A DNA stretch of 64,000 bases from Marvania coccoides (taxonomy: Eukaryota; Chlorophyta; Trebouxiophyceae; Chlorellales; Chlorellaceae), in assembly GCA_963854735.1 (NCBI GenBank), contig OY978098.1, positions 2,802,001 through 2,866,000 of the forward strand. The letters are read 5' to 3'. The position numbers and the translations under genes were made by a program. Positions within the stretch are counted from its first letter, which is position 1. Each line of letters opens with the position of its first letter. Under the pieces are notes generated by a model. The model ran no database searches, was not told the DNA's origin, and saw only the letters and a list, made by a program, of their open reading frames with translations. Positions 21,901-34,012 of the stretch are shown here, piece after piece.

Positions 21901-23555
21901 GGCATCTCCCCCACGGTGGCCGCCACCGTCAGCATCTTCCGCGGGGTCAAGGGCGGGCTGAAGGACAAGGAGCGGGGCAGCGCGGCCCAGCTGCACAGCT
22001 TGGGCGGCCCCCAGATGAAGCTGCCGGAGGACACAGTGACGGGGGTGGTGCGCAAGATGGTCACAGAGGCGAGGGAGAGAAAACACGCAATGTTCTTTGC
22101 GTAGATAATATGTATGGTTGTAGATATATCCAATTTTTTCTGCTGTTCTTACTTCTTTGATTGCAGGGGTACGTGATGGAGAGGGTGGAGAATGTTGGCC
22201 AGGACTTCTTTGCGCTGAAGGGGACGCTGGTGGTGGACGAACAGGCGGTCGCGAAGGGGATGCGGGTGACGCTCACCGTGATCGGCGGACCCCCAGGCGG
22301 CGCCAGGGCCACTAGCCCACAGCCGGCGGCCCGTGCCACGGCGGCAGCGGCTGCCGTCGGCGGGGGTGCTGCTGCTGCTGCTGCCCCCAAGCCGGCGCGG
22401 CGTTCCAAGGCTGCTACTGCTGGTACAACAGCGGCCAAGGGCCCTGGCGCTGGGCAGAGAGCGAAGCAGGCGAAGTCCGTGCTGCAGTCTAGCCGCCCCA
22501 TGGTTGTGGATCTGGTGAGCAGCGACGACGACGACGAGGCCATGGCCGGGGTCACCACCGCAGACAAGCGGCGCGCAGAGGCGCGCACCCAGCTGATGCG
22601 GCTGATGCTGGAGGAGCTGAACCGTGCGATGAAGGAGCAGATGCAGGCGCGGCAGAACCCGCTGAGGGGCCCTGTCATCCTGGCCATTGCCGCCAACCCT
22701 CCCCGCAGCATGGATGAGTTCAACGCGATGACCATCAACGGGCTGAGCGCCAACATGAAGCGGCGGTACGGCCCGGCAGTGCTGGCTGGCGTGGCGCAGG
22801 CAGATTCCCACCTGGAGAAGGTGGAGGCCAGTGGCGGGGCCATCGCGCTGGAGAGCTTCCAGCTGGACGCGGAGGCGGTCAAGGGGCTGGCAGCCGCGCA
22901 GCCCAAGGCGGCGGCGGCGGCAGCCCAGCAGCAGTCGAAGCGTCCACGGGAAGAGAACTTTGAGCCTGATTGGGGGGACGAGGACGATGATTTTGTGGAG
23001 GCAACGCCGCCGAGCCTGCACCCGCAGGTGCAGCAGCGTGGAGGGACTGCTGTGACTGCTGCGGCAGCGCATGTGCCGCCCAATTTTGGCGCGTACCGAT
23101 ACTCGGGCGTCCCTGTCGCGCACCAGCAGCAGCAGCAGTGGCAGCAGCAACAGCAGCAGGGCCCTCCGCCTCCTAACCAGCAGCAGTACCGCCACCACCA
23201 GCATCCGCCGCCCCTCCAAAACCAAAACTGGCCGCCGCCGCAGGCGCCCCAGCAGCAGCAGCCCAACGCAGGGGGGAACTACTACGCTCCCCCGCCGCCG
23301 CCGCAGCAGCAGTTCAGGCCTCAGGTGGCTCATGACGGCGGCCCCCCGCCTCTTTACCCTCCTCACGCTGCTGGCGGTGGCGGCCCCCCGCCCTCTGACA
23401 CAGTATCGCTCGCGCAGCGCCAAAAGCAGCTGCACCAGAACCAACAGCTGAAGTCCAATTTGACGGCTGCGGTGGGCGGGGGAAGGGGTCGGCAGCCGCA
23501 GCAGCAGCAGGTGAAGACTGTGCGGATGAATGACGTGAACAATGCCTTTGGATAA
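18955..23555 (+). CDS. RECQ: RecQ-family DNA helicase (BLM/RECQ4A type)
   Basis: Exons 18955..20635, 20823..21734, 21869..22068 and 22167..23555; 1393 residues. A 3'-5' helicase for recombination intermediates and stalled forks. The long N-terminus (1-400) is Pro/Gly-rich and probably disordered. The helicase core has GGGKSLCYQLP near residue 446, the IDEAHCVSQWGH box near 551, ALTATAT, and motif VI QESGRAGRDG near 747. An RQC domain follows, with a Cys4 zinc site (C-RRKMLLDYF...C-RRTCDNC) near 826-855. An HRDC-like domain near 1072-1140 (LMRLMLEELN to RRYGPAVLAGV) supports the BLM type. The tail is Gln/Pro-rich. Exon 3's end is uncertain: GAG|gc at 22069 (GC-AG) gives KMVTE-GYVME; ATG|gt at 22060 is the alternative. 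Both keep frame. Confidence 0.95.
20709..20733. repeat. CTTT microsatellite in RecQ intron 1
   Basis: About six tandem TTTC/CTTT units inside the 187-bp first intron of the RecQ gene, upstream of a second T-rich tract before the acceptor. Confidence 0.9.
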
Positions 23556-23816
23556 TACATTCGTAATATATGCAACCTTGATACTAATAAAGTAAACGAG
23601 ACGACCAATCAACATTTACCCTGTAATATACATATAGCTGCGAAAAGCCAAGTGTAACCATTGCCATTCCCGGTAACCCCATACCATAACAGACTGCCAC
23701 AAATCTGCATGGCCCTGCACTCAAATACACACACTAGCTATTACATTGTGGAGTATCATCAAAAACTTTTCCTCGTCTCCTATCATTCTCCTCTTTTCTT
23801 TTCTCCTCAATCTTCC

Positions 23817-26800
23817 TCACTTGCGCCCAGCGCGCTTCACCCTCAGCTTCCTCCGTCCCTCCGACTGTGAATTTCCACCGGTGCCAAGGCTGAACCCTCC
23901 ACCGCCGCCAGGGGCGCCGCCAAAGGGGTTGTTGGGGATCATCTGGCCAGGGCCAGGCTGCGCGCCGCCAAAGGCAGGCGCTGGGGCACCGCCAAATCCG
24001 CCAGCGCCAAACGCCGCCGGCGGCTGCTGCTGCTGTTGCTGTGGGGGAGCTCCGAACCCGCCGGGCTGTCCTCCACCAAATGCACCTCCTCCAAACGCGG
24101 GCGGGCCAGAGGGCGGCGCACCGAACGTGGGGGGAGCGGAAGGGCTGCCAAAGGTAGGAGGCGGCGCTCCGAATCCTCCCGGCGCGCCGCCGCCGAAGCC
24201 CCCAAACGCGGGAGGCGTGGAAGCGGCAGGCGGCCCACCGAAGCCTCCGGCACTCGGCCCAGAGGCGCCGAAAGCAAAGCCACCGGCAGGGGCGGGGGCG
24301 GGAGCAGGCGCACCGCCAAACCCGCTGAATCCACCAGCTGCGGCGCCGCCGCCGTTGTTGTTTTGCTCCATTGCGCCAAATCCGCCGTTGGAGGGCTCAG
24401 CGGGCTTGGCTCCAAAGGTGAACTGCCCAGGCGGGGCAGCGGCAGCGGTGGTGGAGCCAAATCCGCCGGGAGCAGCAGAGGGGGCTGCCCCAAAGGTGAA
24501 AGTGGAGGCAGGAGGGGCTGCGGTGGGAGCGGGAGCGCCTCCAAAGCCGAAGCCCGCCCCTGCTGCAGCGGGGGCAGCAGGGGCGGCCGTTGCCGGCTGG
24601 GAGGGTGCTCCAGCGCCGAACGCGAAGCCACCGCCGGTGCTGGCGGCGGTTGTGGGCTGGGCCCCAAACGTGAAGGTTGTAGGGGCTGCGGGGCCGCTGG
24701 AGGGGGCAGCGCCAAAGGCAAACGGCGCGGGCGATGGGGCAGCGGGGGCATCAGAGGACGCTGCCTGAGCTCCAAAGGTGAAGGCAGGGGCGGGGGCCGT
24801 GCTGTCAAAAGCGGTACCGAACGAAGGCGCGGTGGAAGGAGCCTCTTCAGGCTTGGATGAGGGTGCTGCAGCGCCGAACGAGAGCGCCAGACCTCCCACG
24901 GGGGCAGCGCCGCCATCAGCTGCAGGCTGCGATGCAGCGCCACCAAAAATGAATGCCGGCGTTGCCGCGGCCGCTACTGTAGAAGGCTCCCCTCCAAATG
25001 TGAAGCTGGGCGCGGCGCCACCAGCTGCAGCAGCGCCAAATGTGAACGGCGCAGCGGGTGCCGGCGTGGCAGCAGCCTTGTCGCCGCCCTCGGCCTCCTT
25101 GGCTGCAGCCTCCGTGGCTTGGTCAGCTTTAGCCTTGTTGGCCGCCAGGAAGGCGTCGCCCCACCCAGACGCAGCTGCAGGAGCGGCGGCGGCAGCGCTG
25201 GGCTCTTTCTCTGCAGGCTCTTTGGCAGGCGCGGCCGCAGGCGCGGCGCCAAACTTGAAGGCCGCAGTCGCCGCCGCGGCAGGCGGGGGAGCCAGGAAGG
25301 ACGGCAGCTCTGCAGCAGGCGCAGGGGGAGCGGCAGCAGCGGCTGTGGTGGGAACTCCAAAAGAAAACGCCATTGGCGGCGCAGCAGCGGCGCCCTTGTC
25401 GCCCTCCGCAGCAGCTTTTGCAGCAGACTCGGTGGCTTGGGCAGCTTTAGCCTTGTTGGCGGCCAGAAAGGTGTCGCCCCAGCCGGAAGCAGCTGGAGCC
25501 GCAGCGGGAGCGGGCACTTCCTCCTTCTTCTCAGCCTCTGGCTCCTCCTCTTCCGACTCAAAGTCAACGGCGGGCAACGGCAGCTTGGCGGCCTCCTGCG
25601 CCGTCTGGTTGGCCTTCAGCAGGTCGATGGGCTTCTGCAAAGAAAAATAGAGAACTCCTGTTGCTGAATGCAGTGCAAAAAAATAAATGAGACAGCACTA
25701 ATAATGCGTAAATGACTCACCGGCAGGGCTGCAGGGGCGGTTGGCGGCTTGAATGACGGCACAGCCGCTGCTCCGGCGGCCTTCTTCTGCTTTCCAAATT
25801 TGAACACTGGCGTGGCTGCCGCAGAAGGGGCAGCGCCTGCGCCAGCCATGGCCTCCTTCACGCGCTTGTTGAGATCTGCGGTCCTGGGCGACTTGCCAAA
25901 GGAGTAGGGGGCAGGAGCAGCGCCCTCTGCTGCCGCTGGCCTGACGTTTTCTGCAGCGGCGACAAAAGCAGGCACGGGCGCTGCTGCAGCCTTCGCAAAG
26001 TCGAACAGCGGCGCAGGCGAAGGAGCTGCCGTTCCATTGGCGGCAGAAGACGCCTTGGGGCCGCCAAACGCAAACGGCGGCAGCGCTGCTTCCGGGGCTT
26101 GTTTGGGCACAGCAGGCCTCTTCTTGGGCGGCTCCTCGTCCGCAGCAGCAGCCGCTTTCTTCGCGGGCTCTGACATTGGCGCAGCAGGCCCAGCAGCGAT
26201 GGGCATGCCAGTCAGCTCAGCAAACGTCACCCGCCGCTTCTGCGGCCGCGCCGCGCCTCCGCCTGACGCAGCTGCAGCCGCTGTTGTCGATACCGGCAGC
26301 TGCCCGCCCAGCGACTCTGAAGGCGGCGACACCGCCGGCAGCTGCGAGGGAGGAGTGGCACTCCTGCCAGGTGGCGTTGCTTTCTTCATGCTCTGGTCCA
26401 TCTTGTCCAGGGTCTCCAGGATGCGGCGGGCGGTGTCGGTGGTGGGCTTGGAGCCGTCGGTTCCGGGGGTAGAAGACGTTGATCCAGGAGTAGATCCAGG
26501 CGTGATTCCAATACCGCCAATACCACCGAGACCAGAAGCAGTGGTCGTGGGGGTGGGGCCTGCGGGGGAGGGCGCAGCGGAGGACAGCACGCCCCCAATG
26601 GAGCCAGGCAGACGCGAGTGGCGAGGCTGGTAAGGCGTGCGGCCGGCCCGCCAGCTGCGGCGCTCAGTGCTGGCCGTGCCGTGCTGGGCTTGCAGCTGCT
26701 GCGCATCCGCGCGCTGCCGCAGCCGCCGCTGCGCGTCCAGGATGCTGATGCTGCCGGGGCGGGAGCCTTCTGTAGGGAGCGCTGCGTCGGCGTCTGCCTT

Positions 26801-28026
26801 GCGTTTGGAGCCCACCGAGCCGCCGCCAAATGCAGTAGCGCTGGGGGTCTGGGCGCGCAGCGGGGTCCACGCCAGAGGCGCGGGAGACCCCGCCAGCGCC
26901 GTCGCTCCGGCGTGCTGCCCCAGGCGGGAACCGCCCGCACCGCCACCGCTGCCAAAGCCGCCGGGCGTCGTCGCAGCAGGGCCATCCGCTGCTGGGGCTT
27001 GCTGCTGGTGCTGCGGCGCGAAGCGGCTGAAGGTGTAAGTGCCAGCGGGGCGCGTGCCGGGCCGAAGAGCGGAGCCGGGGGCGGCACCCCGGTACGGCCC
27101 CAATCTGGACGCTGTGTACCGCTTTCCACTGCCAAATGCAGGGCCAGGAGCGGGGGAGGGGCTGGACTGATTCAAAGGAACGCTGGTGGCGCGCTGGCGG
27201 CCGTCAGCAGCGCCGTTGGGGCCAGCCGCCGCCGCTGCTTCTGCGGGTGCCACTCCGTCTTTAGCCTTGGGGTGGGGGAACAGAGGGCGCTCGGAGCCCG
27301 CCAGCGGGCCGTTTCGCAGCATGTTGAGCACGCCGTCGTAGGGGGTGGGGCTGGTGCGCTGCTGCTGGTGAGAGAGTCCGGCTTCGGCAGCAAACTCAGA
27401 GACAGGCGCCGCTGCTGCTGCTGTGGGGTGGTTGGGCAGGGAAAAATTGAACTCTGGCTGCGAGGGGCCGGCTCCACCGCTGGTTTGGGGGTGCGCAGCG
27501 GGCAGAGCGCCGTCTCCGGTGCTCAGCCGAGGGCTGGGCCCATTGACGCCTCCGTCTGCTGCATCATTTGCAGATTTATCAAGAAAACGAGTGAGTTGGA
27601 TGAAGAGAGTAGCCACATACAAATGAATCAAGAAATGGGGGACCAGAATAGGGCGCTTTCTGACCTTCCAAAAGCAGCGGAGCGGCAGGACCGTTGCCAC
27701 CGAAATAGCCGCCAAGGCCGGGGACCTGCGCACAGAAAACATGGCAGACAGGTGAGGAAATGCACGACGTGCGTAAGACAGCTTTGACACTGCAAAGCCT
27801 CGCGAATTACCTTGGTCATGAGGGTGGCCGCCGCCCGCAGCGGCGTGGTCGCTGCAGAGAGCATGGAGCCGAACAGGGAGCCCGCGCGGTCGCCCCGAGC
27901 CCCGGAACGCCCGGCAACTGGGGTGACGACCGCTGCAGCGGGCTTGGGGCGCGCATACGGAGTTCTGGCGATCGAATGCTTGCGTTGGCGACCCGCTTTC
28001 CCAGGGCCTCCTTCCTCTATTTCCAT
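23817..28026 (-). CDS. NUP1: FG-repeat nucleoporin, NUP1/NUP136-like (nuclear basket)
   Basis: Four exons: 27811..28026, 27665..27725, 25721..27558 and 23817..25634; 1310 residues, all phases consistent. The N-terminus has a basic segment with RTPYARPKP, like the 'TPYDRP' element near the start of plant NUP1/NUP136, the plant counterpart of Nup153. The middle is Ser/Pro/Ala-rich with a KRRVTFAEL segment near residue 415 (exon 3). The second half carries dozens of FG/FGFG/FTFGA repeats that bind transport receptors. The C-terminal tail is basic (RRKLRVKRAGRK), as in NUP1/Nup153. A WGD-containing module of about 35 residues occurs twice at the start of exon 4 (see findings). Extreme Ala/Pro/Gly bias produces long open frames on the other strand. 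Convergent with RecQ; divergent from ClpC (327 bp). Confidence 0.88.
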
Positions 28027-28353
28027 GATCACGAGTGCGGTGGGTTGGGATTTGGTAATTTGAAGTCCAAACAGGCAAACTGTATCACCCTGAACGTGAG
28101 CTGATCATTCAAGAAACATTTTTATGTGAGAAAAAAATGAAACGGGGTGCGCCGCTGACGCTGCACACGCTGTATTGATTCAAGCTTCTTTTAAATTGCT
28201 TCTCCACGCATGAGAAATTTTCAGTTCTCTCGACTTTCGGCTTTCTTTCAGCCGGCCAACCACAGCCAAAACCACGCGGATAAAGTGGAATTAAAATTAG
28301 TTTTTTTATAGTGCTTTTCAAAGGTACCTCTTAGTGAAATTATTGGGGGAATT
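28027..28353. promoter_or_regulatory. Divergent promoter region of NUP1 and ClpC
   Basis: 327 bp between two start codons on opposite strands. AT-rich, with no gene. Nothing sharper than this layout supports a particular promoter element. Confidence 0.5.
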
Positions 28354-31300
28354 ATGCAGATCGTTGCAGGGCAGCGGCTGGCTTGCCCGGGCACTGCCAA
28401 TGTCGTCTCGAAAAGCTCTCGCCCTCGCCAGCTTGTGGCCTTCACGGGCTTCAAGTCGGCGGCAGCGATGCAGCTCGGCCAGCGGTCTTCCACCACTCTG
28501 CAGGCGCGCGTGCAGAAGGCCATCAAGGCCCGCGGTATCAAGTCGATGACTGTCACACGGATGATGTTCGAGCGCTTCACCGAAAAGGCAATCAAGGTGG
28601 TGATGCTCGCCCAGGAGGAGGCACGTCGTCTGGGCCACAACTTTGTCGGCACCGAACAGATTTTGCTGGGTCTCATCGGTGAAAGCACAGGTCAGTTTGA
28701 TCATCTCTCGAATTCTGGCAAATATTTTCGCTCTACAATGCGTGTGGCCCCCCGTTTACGTCGTTCACATGTCGGGCATTACCTTTTCTTCCCCCACGAA
28801 ACGCTGTTCGCCCTCGCACCCACCCACAGACCCTCTCTTTACATCTCATCTCCCCCACCACACAACCCCTCCAACAAATGCCCTAACTGTTCCCCCTTTT
28901 GCCCCCACCCTCCTCCCCTGCAGGCATTGCTGCCAAGGTGCTCAAGTCCATGGGCGTCACCCTGAAGGACGCGCGCGTCGAGGTGGAGAAGGTCATCGGC
29001 CGCGGCTCCGGCTTTGTCGCCGTCGAAATCCCCTTCACCCCCCGCGCCAAGCGCGTGCTGGAGCTGTCCCTGGAGGAGGCTCGCCAGCTGGGCCACAACT
29101 ACATCGGCACCGAGCACATCCTGCTGGGCCTGCTGCGCGAGGGCGAGGGTGTGGCGTCCCGCGTGCTGGAGACCCTGGGCGCAGACCCCCAGAAGATCCG
29201 CACCCAGGTCATCCGCATGGTGGGCGAGTCCCAGGAGCCCGTGGGCTCCGCGGTGGGCGGCGGTTCTTCGGGCTCCAACAAGATGCCCACTCTGGAGGAG
29301 TACGGCACCAACCTCACCAAGCAGGCTGAGGAGGGCAAGCTGGACCCCGTGGTGGGGCGCAAGAAGGAGATCGAGCGCGTGACCCAGATCCTGGGCCGCC
29401 GCACCAAGAACAACCCCTGCCTCATCGGCGAGCCGGGAGTGGGCAAGACCGCCGTGGCTGAGGGCCTGGCGCAGAAGATCGCCACTGGGGACGTGCCCGA
29501 GACCATCGAGGGCAAGCAGGTGGTGACCCTGGACATGGGCCTCCTGGTTGCGGGCACCAAGTACCGCGGCGAGTTCGAGGAGCGGCTGAAGAAGCTAATG
29601 GAGGAGATCCGGCAGAACGACGACATCATCCTCATGATCGACGAGGTGCACACCCTCATCGGGGCGGGTGCCGCAGAGGGCGCCATCGATGCCGCCAACA
29701 TCCTCAAGCCCGCGCTTGCCCGCGGCGAGCTGCAGTGCATCGGCGCCACCACCCTTGATGAGTACCGTAAGCACATTGAGAAGGACCCCGCCCTGGAGCG
29801 CCGCTTCCAGCCCGTCACCGTGCCCGAGCCCTCCGTGGAGGAGACCTACCAGATCATGCTGGGCCTGCGCGAGCGCTACGAGGCCCACCACAAGCTGCGT
29901 TACACGGACGAGGCGCTGATGTGCGCCGCCAAGTTCTCCTCGCAGTACATCTCCGACCGCTTCCTGCCCGACAAGGCCATCGACCTCATCGATGAGGCGG
30001 GCTCCCGGGTGCGCCTGCGCCACGCGCAGCTCCCCGAGGAGGCGCGCGAGCTGGACAAGGAGCTGCGGGCGCTGCTCAAGGAGAAGGACGCGGCTGTGCG
30101 CGGGCAGGACTTCGAGAAGGCCGGCCAGCTGCGTGACCGCGAGATGGAGCTGAAGGCGCAGATCACCGCCATCACCTCCTCCGCCAAGGACGCCGCCAAG
30201 GCCGAAATGGAGAGCGGTGAGGGCGGCGGACCCATGGTCACCGACCAGGACATCGCCAACATCGTGGCGCAGTGGACCGGCATCCCCATCGAAAAGGTGT
30301 CGTCCGACGAGACGGAGCGGCTGGTGAAGATGGAGGAGGTGCTGCACGGCCGGGTCATCGGCCAGGAGGAGGCGGTCACCGCTATTTCACGCGCCATCCG
30401 CCGCGCGCGCGTGGGCCTGAAGAACCCCAACCGCCCCATCGCGTCCTTCATCTTCTCCGGCCCCACCGGCGTGGGCAAGTCCGAGCTGGCCAAGACGCTG
30501 GCCAGCTACTACTTCGGCAGTGAGGAGGCGATGGTGAGGCTGGACATGTCCGAGTTCATGGAGCGCCACACCGTCAGCAAGCTCATCGGGTCGCCCCCCG
30601 GCTACGTGGGCTACAACGAGGGCGGGCAGCTGACCGAGGCGGTGCGGAGGCGCCCCTACACGGTGGTGCTGTTTGATGAGATCGAAAAGGTGAGAGAGGG
30701 AGAGAGGGGTGGTCATTTTTCTATCGAATGAGTTGATTTCACTGGTCGAAATTAGCCCCTTACATTCTGCGATTTTAAGCATTCATTTCAGTGCACGCGT
30801 CATTTCTTCCCCCCCCTACTTTCTCACCTTCTTTCCTCCTTCGCTTCCTTCCTCCTTGCAGGCCCACCCCGACGTGTTCAACATGATGCTTCAAATCCTT
30901 GAGGACGGCCGCCTGACCGACTCCAAGGGCCGCACCGTGGACTTCAAGAACACCCTCATCATCCTCACCTCCAACGTGGGATCCTCAGTCATCGAGAAGG
31001 GCGGCGGCGGCATCGGCTTCCAGCTGGACGCCAACGAGGAGGACTCCTCCTACAACCGCATCAAGTCGCTGGTGAACGAGGAGCTGAAGCAGTACTTCCG
31101 CCCCGAGTTCCTCAACCGCCTGGACGAGATCATCGTGTTCAGACAGCTCACCAAGGCCGAGGTCAAGCAGATCGCGGACATCATGCTCAGGGACGTCTTC
31201 AAGCGCGCGGCGGAGAAGGTGAGAGCAGCGGCAGCAGGAGTAGCAGCGCTGTATTTTTAGCTGTTGGTATTTCAAGCAATTACTAAAGAACAATACACTC

Positions 31301-31600
31301 ACTGTCCCTTTCCTTCCACTATTAATTAACCTACCGCAGGGCATCAAGATCGACATCACCGAGCGCTTCAAGGACCGCATCGTGGACGAGGGATACAACC
31401 CTGCTTACGGTGCCCGCCCCCTGCGCCGCGCCATCATGCGCCTGCTGGAGGACTCCATGGCGGAGCGCATGCTGACAGGAGACGTCAAGGAGGGCGACAG
31501 CGTCATTTTGGACGTTGACGCTGACGGCGGCATCACCGTGCTCAACGGCGACAAGAAGATGACAACCATGGTGGACTCGACCCCCGCGGGCATCTCATAA
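28354..31600 (+). CDS. CLPC: ClpC-type Hsp100 chaperone (plastid Clp ATPase)
   Basis: Exons 28354..28690, 28924..30689, 30862..31218 and 31340..31600; 906 residues. Unfolds substrates for the stromal ClpPR protease and works in protein import. Residues 1-60 are a basic, Ser-rich transit peptide. Two Clp_N repeats follow ([20 protein letters not shown] and [19 protein letters not shown]). AAA1 has GEPGVGKTA near 281 and [18 protein letters not shown] motif ([20 protein letters not shown], near 510) marks ClpC as opposed to ClpB. AAA2 has [12 protein letters not shown] near 624, FDEIEKAHPDVFN (intron after EIEK) and the [12 protein letters not shown] region. The ClpP-docking (V/I)GF loop is plausible at GGGIGFQ. 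High codon bias (C-ending) suggests strong expression. Ends [17 protein letters not shown]. Confidence 0.97.
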
Positions 31601-32097
31601 ATAAGCAGCAGCAGCAGCCCTCTGAACCATTGGCGCGAGAAGAAACGAGAACCTCTTCTGTTTTTCTCATTTCTTTTTTTTTCGCTTGCCTTTTATTATA
31701 ATGCGTGTTTGTTTGTTTGTGTGAAGCTTTTCCCCCAAAATATATTTTTACTGCAACAGCAATATCACCTTTCCCCCCAATATTTCAAACGTTCTTGCCT
31801 TAGGCTGCTGTGTGTAGTGCCATTCTTTTTTCCTAGGGAGACCCGCCATTCATGTTGTGTGGCGGAAGGCCCTCGGGACGCGCAGATCTTCACGTTCTTC
31901 ATCATTTTCTCTTGTCGCAGTTACAGCGTATATTGTATACTAGGCCCCCTCTTTTCTTGGTTGTGTGTGTTTGTAAAAGTGCGACTGGCTAATTTTTTTT
32001 TGATTGAGTGGCAGAGAAACCTCAAGTAGAGCAGGGGTCGGGAGCTTAAGAGAGCCGCTTAGAAAGGAGAGTCAATATATTATTTTAATTAAAAAAA
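31601..32097. other. Intergenic stretch, ClpC 3' region
   Basis: 497 bp, T-rich, with a TGTAA near 31972 as a possible polyadenylation signal for ClpC, then AT-rich DNA up to the deaminase start. No other gene. Confidence 0.5.
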
Positions 32098-32764
32098 ATG
32101 AAAACGCTTTCAACGACTTCATTGGGCCACAGCCTCCCCACACTCTTCAGGCCCTCGAGGCCAGCTCGATCACATCGCAAAATGAACACAATAAAAGGTA
32201 CATATCGCTCGCTTTCATCTACGAGTCTGGCAAAGTAATCATAAGTTCTTCTTGAATAATTCTCGCCTCCCCTTCTCTCCTCCCCCTTTTTCAATTCCCT
32301 TTTCAACAGCGGCGGTCTCCGACGATGACCGAGCCTACATGCGCCGCGCGCTGGACCTGGCACGCACCGCCCTGGGCCAGACCTACCCCAACCCCGCCGT
32401 GGGATGCATCATTGTCAAAGACGGCGCCATTGTGGGCGAGGGGTACCATCCCAAAGCCGGCATGCCCCACGCTGAGGTCTATGCACTGCGCGCAGCAGGC
32501 GCCGCAGCCCAAGGTGCCACCGCCTACGTCACCCTGGAGCCGTGCGACCACTTTGGGCGCACCCCGCCCTGCAGCAGGGCACTAGTCGCAGCGGGCGTAG
32601 CGCGGGTGGTTGTTGGCGTTGGGGATCCAAATCCGTTGGTGGATGGGGGCGGGGTGGCCACGCTGCGAGCGGCAGGGATCGAGGTGGACGTGAGCTGCGA
32701 GGAGGAGGCGTGCTACGCCATCAATGAGGAGTTCATGGAGCGAATGAAGAGCGGCGGGAATTAA
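32098..32764 (+). CDS. PYRD: Riboflavin-pathway pyrimidine deaminase (RibD N-terminal domain, PyrD type)
   Basis: Exons 32098..32197 and 32310..32764; 184 residues. The enzyme deaminates the pyrimidine formed by GTP cyclohydrolase II, an early step of riboflavin synthesis in plastids. Exon 1 encodes a 33-residue Ser/Arg-rich targeting peptide; it was chosen because it gives an ATG, a donor (aaaag|gtacat) and the right phase for exon 2. The deaminase core starts at MRRALDLARTALGQTYPNPAVG and has the zinc ligands HAEVYAL and PCDHFGRTPPC, plus VVVGVGDPNPLVDGGG. The reductase half of bacterial RibD is absent, matching the plant monofunctional PYRD. The last residues (INEEFMERMKSG) reach the usual end of the deaminase domain, so the gene is complete. 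Confidence 0.9.
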
Positions 32765-33313
32765 AAGTGTGAATAAAAAACAGGTGATTATATAAAATTT
32801 ATAATAAATTTCTGATTTTGCATATTTTCTACGTATTATTATTGTTTCAATTTGATTTTATATATGTTTCTTGCTTTATATTATAATTTAAAAATATTTG
32901 CTCATAGTTTTGTTACCATGGAATTGGCTCAGCTCGCAATTTTCCATGTTACCATACACGACGCACAATAAGACAGCCTTAGAACGTGGATGAAGGCGCC
33001 ATGGCGCTCTGTGAGCTTGCTGGGCGGGAAATAAGCGAGCAAGAGTGACTGCCATCGCTGCAGGAAACCCAGCCTTCCTGCCGCCAATTAATCATGGGGA
33101 GGAGAGATATACGACCACGTGCCCATATGCCCAAAATCCAGATCTGGAGGAAGGGGAGCGACGGCGCGCGCTGGTGGAAAGCAAGCGCTGCTGCTGACAT
33201 AGAGGCCGCAACTTCTCAATTTTAAATATATCATTTTTTTTCTTTGCATTTTAAGACGCTTTGTTGGCGACAATGCGTTAAAGAGACTGGTTCCATTATT
33301 TTCCGAAAGCAAC
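32765..33313. other. Intergenic stretch
   Basis: 549 bp, very AT-rich at 32770-32960, more mixed afterwards. A minus-strand open frame overlaps it but shows no family features. No gene supported. Confidence 0.5.
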
Positions 33314-34012
33314 ATGGCATTTATTTCAGCTACCTGCGCAATTGCAGCAGGGCCATCGCTGCCACGCGTATTATTTGGCGCTCTGACGTCCAGAACAGCG
33401 CTTCGAGGCACTCCTCTGACGCGCCTGCGACCAAACGAAAACTATGCACGAAAATCTGGTGAAAAGCAGACCACCCAAGCAATGATTATCAACCCGGCTG
33501 TTCTGAAAATGACACAGCGGCTGGTGGCACGCGCCATCCCTGGGCGGCTCATTCTGGCCGCAGCTCGCCGCACAGGCTTGAGAATCGTCGGCCCGCTGGC
33601 GGTTGTCGGTCTCGTTGCCTACTCGCTGCTGGCGACCTGGTGGGCGGCTCAACAAGCCAAAAAGGCCAAGCGTGCGGAAGAAGCTCTTCAGACGACCATG
33701 TCTACAATGCTGTCTCTGCAGAGCGTCGACGAATTTGCTTACGCAGCGCCGTCGCCATCAGCAACAACATCTGGTAAGCACTTGAATCGTACAATCTCTA
33801 TATGTTTTTTTTATTTTTATTAATTGTCTTACAATGATTTCCAAATGCATTTTGCAGTTGCTGATGTCGAATCTTGCCCCACCTGCGGTGGCAAAGGCAC
33901 GCTGACCTGGGAGGGACTGAAAGTGCACGAAGGAGCGCCATGCCCGCGGTGCCTGGGCACCGGGGTGAATAAACGAAAGGCAGTGGGCCTGTCCAGCTGG
34001 CCCTGGTCTTGA
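33314..34012 (+). CDS. Membrane-anchored DnaJ-type zinc-finger protein, probably plastid
   Basis: Exons 33314..33773 and 33858..34012; 204 residues. Residues 1-55 are Ser/Arg/Ala-rich and low in acids, like a plastid targeting peptide. One transmembrane helix lies near residues 94-114 (VGPLAVVGLVAYSLLATWW), followed by a basic stretch (QQAKKAKRAEEA). Exon 2 carries two CxxCxGxG motifs, CPTCGGKG and CPRCLGTG, the zinc-binding unit of DnaJ, BSD2, LQY1 and PSA2. There is no J domain. Plant relatives of this kind act as thiol/chaperone factors for photosystem or Rubisco assembly; such a role here is inference. Having only two motifs (one zinc cluster pair) plus a membrane anchor is smaller than typical BSD2-type proteins, which have four. 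Confidence 0.8.

Noticed and set aside
26618..27787. A 389-codon open frame on the plus strand opposite the nucleoporin
   Set aside because: Composition is an antisense image of the Ala/Pro/Gly-rich NUP1 exon; no splice logic or family features.
25616..28078. An 820-codon minus-strand frame starting at 28078 as the NUP1 N-terminus
   Set aside because: Its first 150 codons read through introns in the wrong frame. The modelled exons from 28026 join in phase and restore the RTPYARP element.
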